Assembly: GCA_964654535.1 (NCBI GenBank)
Contig: CAZZIZ010000052.1
Coordinates: 1 to 18,393, forward strand
From: CAZZIZ01 sp964654535
Lineage (GTDB): Bacteria > Bacteroidota > Bacteroidia > Chitinophagales > UBA2359
Length of the DNA: 18,393 nucleotides
Direction of reading: 5' to 3'
In this document: one piece after another, positions 14,073-18,393 of the stretch
Layout of the letters: every line of letters starts with the position of its first letter
Position numbering within the stretch: position 1 is the first letter of the stretch
Position numbers and translations under genes: made by a program
The notes under the pieces: generated by a model
What the model was told of the DNA's origin: nothing
The model's database searches: none
The model's input: the letters and a program-made list of their open reading frames with translations, nothing else

Positions 14073-15632
14073 TTACTTAACAAATTTCAGTTTCGCTTCT
14101 TTTGTCTTCTTATAGTAGGTCAACAAAGCTGTCCGTCCATCACGTGCTGGTGAAATCCACATATTGCTTGGCTTATCCTTTATGTTGTATTTATTCACCT
14201 TCATTTCACCATCATCCGCGGCAGTCACAGTTCCAATAACCAATTTTTGATTCCCAATCCCTTCGGCTTTTCTATCATAGTTAAGATAAGTAACCGTCCA
14301 ATTTTCCATGTTGTTATCCAATTGCGTATACTCATAGTCAAAGACACCATACAGTTTAAGCAAGTAGGCTAGCTTATCCTCACTAACCAAGCCCATGCCT
14401 TCTGCTAGGGCGCCGTTAACTTTTTGCTTAGCAACAACATCTATATTCTTCAATTTCATCTCTGCGTCAAAGTCCATAACCACCATGTCGTAAATCGCAA
14501 TCTTCATAACAGATACATTAGAGCTTTGTCCAAATACCGCCTTCATAGCAACTCCGCTGCCACTCACAACTTTGTTGTATTGTTCACCTATAACGTAGAA
14601 GCCACCGTCCTTTTTCGAAATAACGTCGTGAATCATAATAGATCGTTTCTCTCCTTTTTTCACTGAAGCGTTCTTTGCCATTTTTGGCGTTATGCTTTTT
14701 TCAAAACTCGCAAACTTCTCACCAGTTACCGTGCCATCCATTTTCATCTTACGGAAAAACACACCTTTCTTATCCTTTATGTTCGGCCCTCCATTTTTCT
14801 TAACTCCAAAATACTCACCATACAAAATAACTTCTTCCGTCCATGGATCGTAATGCGCACCAAGGGGAGACAAAAAGTTTAGATTGTTGGCCAACTTCTT
14901 CTCGGCAATTACTTCACCGGTCTTCGCATCAAGAATTTGGACAAAAGCAGCAACCGCCGTCGAAAGCATTTTTGATCGCGTACCATGAATAGACACAATT
15001 ATCTGCTCATTTGCAAATAGCAAATCGTGACTTGAATATGCCTTCTTTTTTTGCTTTTTCGTTTCCCAAACTGTTTCACCAGTATTATCAACGCAAGCAA
15101 TTGTCGTTTGATAACCCAAGGACCTATCCCACTTCAACATTGCAAATCCAACATTAGGAATAGCACATAGGCCGTTAGCCGCTACACCTGCAGCTGGGTT
15201 AGTCATAAACAAACCTTTCGTCTTCGCGTCATATTTCTTCCCGCCTACTTCTTCACCATGCTTATTAAAATAGACAGTTTCGTAATTAACGCGACCACCA
15301 TCCGCTTGAGCAAAAAGGAATACAAAATGGTCCCCATTATATACCGCCTTCGATAACACAGATGTTTTTTGACGCAACACATCTACTCTTTTTACTTCCT
15401 GTAGTTCAGAATCAAAGAGCACCAGTTCAAAGTGTTTCTTATCATAGCTTTTAGACTTCTTCGATTTATCAACCATATAAAAAGTGAAGTAACCCTCAAT
15501 CTCTTCGCCATTTTTCATTGCTTGACAATCCATAAATCGAGCCGCACGCACATTGGAGAATTCAACTTCCTGAGCAGGAAGAAACCCCATACCCATTCCA
15601 AAAAACAGCACAAACAATATTATTCTTTTCAT
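14073..15632 (-). CDS. Secreted protein of unknown function, possibly DUF6770-like
   Basis: The 519-residue protein starts at the ATG at 15632-15630, directly ahead of a signal peptide (MKRIILFVLFFGMGMGFLPA-Q). An upstream in-frame ATG at 15662 would add ten polar residues before it and is less likely. The mature part is rich in beta-strand and Lys, with recurring elements such as VVMDFDAEMKL, YVIGEQYN and ILYGEYFG that suggest irregular propeller-like blades, but I see no clear repeat motif and no catalytic residues. There are few Cys and no C-terminal secretion domain. It resembles Bacteroidota proteins annotated as DUF6770, a recollection I cannot verify. It is probably a single-gene unit: the terminator at 14017-14051 follows it, and no gene lies close upstream. 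A function is not proposed. Confidence 0.85.
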   Translation of the reverse strand: MKRIILFVLFFGMGMGFLPAQEVEFSNVRAARFMDCQAMKNGEEIEGYFTFYMVDKSKKSKSYDKKHFELVLFDSELQEVKRVDVLRQKTSVLSKAVYNGDHFVFLFAQADGGRVNYETVYFNKHGEEVGGKKYDAKTKGLFMTNPAAGVAANGLCAIPNVGFAMLKWDRSLGYQTTIACVDNTGETVWETKKQKKKAYSSHDLLFANEQIIVSIHGTRSKMLSTAVAAFVQILDAKTGEVIAEKKLANNLNFLSPLGAHYDPWTEEVILYGEYFGVKKNGGPNIKDKKGVFFRKMKMDGTVTGEKFASFEKSITPKMAKNASVKKGEKRSIMIHDVISKKDGGFYVIGEQYNKVVSGSGVAMKAVFGQSSNVSVMKIAIYDMVVMDFDAEMKLKNIDVVAKQKVNGALAEGMGLVSEDKLAYLLKLYGVFDYEYTQLDNNMENWTVTYLNYDRKAEGIGNQKLVIGTVTAADDGEMKVNKYNIKDKPSNMWISPARDGRTALLTYYKKTKEAKLKFVK

Positions 15633-16026
15633 TTTAGTTTCACTTTTGTTATACGATACCACAAAATATAAAGTAATCCGAATTAATTGTTCTTTTCATA
15701 ACCTTCAGAGAAAAATAACCACGCTCAAAGAAGGGATTAATGTGTACAATGCGATTATTTGGGCGTGCCCCTTCGCAAATTTCTTCTGCTGCTAAAGCAG
15801 CAAGAAATTTGCTTGGGTCGGGCTTTCGGCCCTCGCTCTGTTCTGCTTCAGGCAAAGACTGCCTCTAGCTCTTAAGGAGCTAAGCAATCTTCTTGCCTGA
15901 AGCAACAGGAGCTCAAACATAGGCCTCTATCCCTCACGCGAAGCTTATATTCCAAGACTGCCAACTAGCTTGTCGAACTGTGCGTTTTCATAACAAGCCA
16001 AATAGCTTATTTTGTAGGCGACTTTT
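15633..16026. other. 394-nt intergenic region with a structured repeat
   Basis: The region lies between divergent genes (14073-15632 minus, 16027-16713 plus). A weak -7-like sequence TATATTTT for the minus-strand gene lies at 15670-15663. Most of the rest (15761-15904) is the structured repeat listed separately. No clear consensus promoter was found for the J-domain gene. No coding frame in the region resembles a protein. Confidence 0.6.
15761..15904 (+). repeat. Interspersed structured repeat, copy 2 (plus orientation), with three hairpins
   Basis: The element begins GGGCGTGCCCCTT (15761-15773). Hairpin 1 has an 11-bp outer stem (15775-15785 with 15802-15812), a 2-nt bulge and a 5-bp inner stem with loop TAAA. 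GGGTCG (15815-15820) is followed by hairpin 2, GGGC-TTTCG-GCCC (15820-15832), and a CTCGCTC block. A third structure has TGCTTCAGGCAA (15844-15855) pairing perfectly with TTGCCTGAAGCA (15893-15904) and an inner stem TAGCTC/GAGCTA (15866-15871 with 15877-15882). Block order and hairpin positions match copy 1, read in reverse at 5528-5466. Confidence 0.75.
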
Positions 16027-16713
16027 ATGAAAGACTACTATGCCCTGCTGGGAATCAAATCGAGTGCAACGAAAGCAGAAGTAAAGAAAAATTTTCGCTT
16101 GCTAGCCACCAAGTTTCACCCCGATAAAAACAGTGCTCCAGACGCAGCCGAAAAGTTCATCGCCATCACCGAGGCTTATGAAGTGCTCAGTGATCGCAAA
16201 CGCAGAACGCATTACGATTTAATGCGCTGGGAATCCGCAAAGAAAGACCGCGAGTTTAAAGAGTCCTTTACCGTAGTGCAGCCGCCAGCAGAAAGCGCAG
16301 CTACCCGTAGAAGAAAGGCTCAACAAAAAAGAGCAGCAGTTTACAAAAGAGCCGATCAAAGTGATAAAAGAATGAGCCTCATCAAAGAAGGCTTTAGGGT
16401 GGCTGCACCTTACAGTCTACATGCCCTTGGGATGCTCTTAACTGCCTTTCTATTAAGATCCGCTATCATTCAAGCAAAATTTGCCTTTGAACAAGGCCCC
16501 TTAATTGGTCTTGGAACTTGCGCTTTTGCGCTTGCCCTTTTATATGGTATCTATAAACTAGGACTAATGGTTTATGAAGGACTCAAGCAAGACAACAAGT
16601 CCTTTTCTGTTTTCTACGGTATTACGAATAAAACAGCGTCTATGCATAGCTATGCCGCCTATGGTACCATAGTTTTACTCTTGCTCTCACTCGTAATAAT
16701 CCTATCCGTTTAG
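16027..16713 (+). CDS. Membrane-anchored J-domain (DnaJ-like) protein
   Basis: The 228-residue protein has an N-terminal J-domain at residues about 1-66 (DYYALLGI, then HPD at 31-33, then AYEVLSDRKRRTHYD). The HPD motif is the one that stimulates the ATPase of a DnaK/Hsp70 partner. There is no Gly/Phe-rich region, zinc-binding domain or substrate-binding C-terminus as in true DnaJ. Instead a basic linker (about 92-125) leads to three predicted membrane segments (about 128-148, 158-185 and 207-227). With no signal peptide, the J-domain should face the cytoplasm and recruit Hsp70 to the inner membrane. The client is unknown. The ATG at 16027 gives the expected J-domain N-terminus. It lies 98 nt upstream of the small-protein cluster and may or may not be co-transcribed. 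Confidence 0.88.
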   Translation: MKDYYALLGIKSSATKAEVKKNFRLLATKFHPDKNSAPDAAEKFIAITEAYEVLSDRKRRTHYDLMRWESAKKDREFKESFTVVQPPAESAATRRRKAQQKRAAVYKRADQSDKRMSLIKEGFRVAAPYSLHALGMLLTAFLLRSAIIQAKFAFEQGPLIGLGTCAFALALLYGIYKLGLMVYEGLKQDNKSFSVFYGITNKTASMHSYAAYGTIVLLLLSLVIILSV

Positions 16714-16739
16714 TCGAGCTTTTCTTTGTCGAGCTTTTC
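16713..16739 (+). repeat. Short tandem direct repeat after the J-domain gene
   Basis: GTCGAGCTTTTC occurs at 16713-16724 and again at 16728-16739, a 15-nt period. It starts on the last base of the J-domain gene stop codon. It is followed by a small inverted repeat TTCGTT-TCTT-AACGAA (16767-16782) just upstream of the next gene. Function is not apparent. Confidence 0.7.
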
Positions 16740-16811
16740 GCCCCCCTTAAACTCGAACCACAATCGTTCGTTTCTTAACGAAATGTATATCTTGCTCGCA
16801 TTAAGTAAACT

Positions 16812-17255
16812 ATGAAATTCACCTGTCAAGTCGATATAAATCTCCCAAGAGAAAAGGTAGTTAAGCTTTGGGACGATCCGGAAAATTTAGTCCACTGGCA
16901 GGACGATTTTATAAGCTTTGAACATGTATCCGGTCAAGTAGGACAAACGGGAGCTTTAAGCAAAATGACCTATAAGCAAGGCAAAGGAAAAATGATTCTT
17001 CACGAAACCATTTTAGAAAACACCCTACCCGATTCGTTTCGCGGAAGATACGTCCACGAAAAAATGACCAATACTATGAGCAATCGTTTTGAAAAACTGG
17101 GCGAGAACAAAACTCGTTGGACCGCTGATCTAGAATACGAGCAGTTCAATGGCCTAATGATGAAAATAATGGCCAAGCTTTTTGCAGGAAAATTCAAATC
17201 ACAAACCCAGAAGTGGTTAGATCAGTTTAAGGTTTTCGCAGAAGGAGCAGCTTAA
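16812..17255 (+). CDS. SRPBCC (START-like) small ligand-binding-fold protein
   Basis: The 147-residue cytosolic protein has the layout of the polyketide cyclase/START-like (SRPBCC) fold. It starts with a first strand MKFTCQVDINLPREKVVKLW, then the helix DDPENLVHWQDDFISFEHV, a run of strands (TGALSKMTYKQGKGKMILHE and on to RWTADLEYEQFNG), and a long C-terminal helix (about 118-142). This fold usually binds a hydrophobic ligand in a cavity. No family-specific catalytic residues are seen. No signal peptide is present. It is the first of three small genes in the same direction with gaps of 17 and 8 nt, which suggests one operon. The inverted repeat at 16767-16782 lies close upstream. Ligand and role are unknown. 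Confidence 0.85.
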   Translation: MKFTCQVDINLPREKVVKLWDDPENLVHWQDDFISFEHVSGQVGQTGALSKMTYKQGKGKMILHETILENTLPDSFRGRYVHEKMTNTMSNRFEKLGENKTRWTADLEYEQFNGLMMKIMAKLFAGKFKSQTQKWLDQFKVFAEGAA

Positions 17256-17272
17256 ATTTTTAACTACCGCCT

Positions 17273-17707
17273 ATGCCTAAACTTAACGTGCAAGTTGACC
17301 CCAGAATGAAAGACAAGTTTGATAGCTATCCCAAAGCAATCAAACCGAAATTGAATGCTCTGCGCAAACTTATCGTCCAGTCGGCAAAGGAACTCGATAC
17401 AGTCGAAGACCTTGAAGAAACCCTCAAGTGGGGCGAACCAAGTTACCTAGCTAAAAAAGGCAGTACCATAAGAATGGACTGGAAAGCCAAAACGCCAGAC
17501 CAGTACCAACTCTATTTCAAGTGCACCAGCAAACTTGTCGAAACTTTCCGTAACGTCTACGGCAATAAGTTCAAGTATGAAAAGAATAGAGCGCTCATCT
17601 TTGACCTTAAGGAGAAACTCCCTAAAGAGGAAATCAAGCAATGCATTAAAGCAGCACTTCAATACCACGAAGTGAAAAACGAAAAGAATCTAGGTATTAA
17701 GAAATAG
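17273..17707 (+). CDS. DUF1801-family protein
   Basis: The 144-residue cytosolic protein matches the DUF1801 (YdhG-like) pattern. It has a helical N-terminus (VDPRMKDKFDSYPKAIKPKL), then LKWGEPSYLAKKGSTIRMDW (67-86), DQYQLYFKC (91-99), LVETFRNVYG and NRALIFDLKEKLPKEEIKQC, and a final helix with AALQYHEVK. These are short proteins of unknown biochemical role, often seen beside SRPBCC-family genes. It lies 17 nt after the SRPBCC gene and 8 nt before the next gene. The ATG at 17273 is the only sensible start. No membrane segment or signal peptide is seen. Function is not proposed beyond the family. Confidence 0.88.
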   Translation: MPKLNVQVDPRMKDKFDSYPKAIKPKLNALRKLIVQSAKELDTVEDLEETLKWGEPSYLAKKGSTIRMDWKAKTPDQYQLYFKCTSKLVETFRNVYGNKFKYEKNRALIFDLKEKLPKEEIKQCIKAALQYHEVKNEKNLGIKK

Positions 17708-17715
17708 TAATAGAG

Positions 17716-18024
17716 ATGAGTAAACAAGAAGACGCTTACCATTTAGCTGCCTCGAAAATAAAAAGCGCAGAAGAGAGCCAGCTCTTCGGCAAGCCCTGTT
17801 ACAAGATTAACAAGAAAGCCTTTTGCTGCTACTTCGAAAAAGACATGGTCTTCAAACTCACTGGAAAGAGCCACGAAAAAGCGCTGGATCTAAAAGGCGC
17901 AAAACTCTTCGATCCTTCAGGAAAGAATCGCCCCATGAAAGAATGGGTTCAAGTTCCGCACAAGCACGTCGACGAATGGAAAAAGTTAGCAGCTGCGGCG
18001 TCGAAGTACGTAGATGGCAAGTAG
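17716..18024 (+). CDS. TfoX/YjbR-like small protein
   Basis: The 102-residue protein begins with a helical stretch and continues with LFGKPCYKINKKAFCCYFEK (23-42), DMVFKLTGKSHEKAL (43-57), GAKLFDPSGKNRPMKEWVQV (60-79) and a C-terminal helix (WKKLAAAASKYVDG). This resembles the small alpha/beta proteins grouped as TfoX N-terminal or YjbR/MmcQ-like. In gamma-proteobacteria the TfoX family name comes from a competence regulator, but a small single-domain protein in Bacteroidota should not be given that role. Three Cys (28, 37, 38) are present but form no recognised metal site. It is the last gene of the three-gene cluster and ends 15 nt before the stop of the converging gene at 18040. Confidence 0.75.
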   Translation: MSKQEDAYHLAASKIKSAEESQLFGKPCYKINKKAFCCYFEKDMVFKLTGKSHEKALDLKGAKLFDPSGKNRPMKEWVQVPHKHVDEWKKLAAAASKYVDGK

Positions 18025-18039
18025 GTGTTTTTTTGTGCA

Positions 18040-18393
18040 CTAAAACCGCAAAACCTTATGCTTCCCGCGGTTCAAAAAGCCACGAATAATCCGTTGCGTT
18101 TCCTTAGTGTCTTTTTTTACCTGAATAAAGGGCTGCACATCCTCCACGTGGCTAACTGAAACATCTCTTGGGACATAACCATATCCTAAATAGCTACCCT
18201 CTTCCATCAATACCATCGCACTTTCGTTTGGATTGCGGCCTTTGTCCAAAATGACCACCGTTCCAATTTCTCCCTTGACCTCAGCCAGCGCGCGGTCTAC
18301 TTTTTCATTATAAGCTTCCACATTTTCCGATTCACAATTGCCTTCGCAATCGCCAAACATATGATCGAAGCATTTTACTACTTGAGATTGCAA
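18040..18393 (-). CDS. DnaQ-type exonuclease / UvrC-like protein, C-terminal part (partial at right edge)
   Basis: The minus-strand frame is open to the right edge, so this is the C-terminal 118 residues or fewer of a longer protein whose start is outside the window. The first visible codon is a TTG that should be an internal Leu. The segment CFDHMFGDCEGNC resembles the conserved CF-x-Y-x-x-x-x-C-x-G-x-C region of proteins combining a DNA polymerase III epsilon-type 3'-5' exonuclease with a GIY-YIG (UvrC/Cho-like) part, and is followed by YNEKV, an ILDKGR-type segment, EGSYLGYGYV and a basic tail. In the family these proteins act in DNA repair or proofreading. The catalytic domains themselves are not visible, so the assignment rests on this C-terminal pattern. 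It converges with the TfoX/YjbR-like gene, and no clear terminator hairpin lies between them. Confidence 0.7.
   Translation of the reverse strand: MQSQVVKCFDHMFGDCEGNCESENVEAYNEKVDRALAEVKGEIGTVVILDKGRNPNESAMVLMEEGSYLGYGYVPRDVSVSHVEDVQPFIQVKKDTKETQRIIRGFLNRGKHKVLRF

Noticed and set aside
15633..15662. Upstream ATG at 15662 for the secreted minus-strand gene
   Set aside because: It would place ten polar residues before the signal peptide. The ATG at 15632 starts exactly at the MKRII signal sequence.
17823..18089. Plus-strand frame overlapping the TfoX/YjbR-like gene
   Set aside because: It is an arginine-rich, low-information translation out of frame with the better-supported 17716-18024 gene.
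1..18393. tRNA genes, rRNA genes, CRISPR arrays, insertion sequences, prophage
   Set aside because: I searched by eye on both strands and found no tRNA T-loop pattern, regular spaced repeats, transposase or phage-like proteins.

Overview
The window looks like a chromosomal segment of a member of the Bacteroidota. The evidence is a moderate-to-low GC content, A-rich leaders with no clear Shine-Dalgarno sequences, Bacteroidota-type promoter elements (TTG-N19-TAnnTTTG upstream of position 13003), many signal peptides ending in A-Q, and Bacteroidota-type protein families (a large secreted BNR-repeat protein, a POTRA-less Omp85 barrel, a large secreted protein of unknown function). The genus cannot be named from this stretch. 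No phage, transposase, CRISPR array, tRNA or rRNA is visible.

Layout. Positions 1-1650 (minus strand) hold the two exonuclease VII subunit genes, xseB (cut by the left edge) and xseA, overlapping by 11 nt. A 404-nt gap leads to a 3.2-kb plus-strand gene for a secreted BNR/sortilin-type propeller protein, which is interrupted by a 100-N assembly gap. After a 473-nt non-coding region carrying a structured repeat, a tight three-gene operon encodes a complete RND efflux pump: membrane fusion protein, inner-membrane pump and TolC-like outer-membrane channel. The three genes are joined by one-base start/stop overlaps. A separate outer-membrane Omp85-like barrel gene follows. A 299-nt region rich in dyad symmetry precedes a thioredoxin protein fused to a shortened MsrA-like domain. 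A strong bidirectional terminator separates it from a minus-strand gene for a secreted protein of unknown function. A second copy of the structured repeat follows. Next come a membrane-anchored J-domain protein and a tight cluster of three small cytosolic proteins (SRPBCC, DUF1801, TfoX/YjbR-like). The right edge holds the C-terminal part of a minus-strand DnaQ-type exonuclease / UvrC-like protein.

How the parts work together. The RND operon is the only clear multi-gene machine: it would span both membranes and export small molecules or lipids. XseA and XseB form one nuclease. The remaining genes look like independent housekeeping or stress functions.

The most unusual items are three. First, the thioredoxin plus mini-MsrA fusion keeps the Cys-Phe-Trp and Glu positions of MsrA but lacks the loop between them and the C-terminal part of the fold. 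Second, five ACCTA half-sites lie around its promoter, next to a perfect 16-bp palindrome. Third, an interspersed repeat occurs in two copies (about 5339-5528 and 15761-15904) that keep fixed sequence blocks and hairpin positions while the stem sequences differ. A 35-nt piece related to one end of the first copy lies inverted on the other side of the BNR gene.
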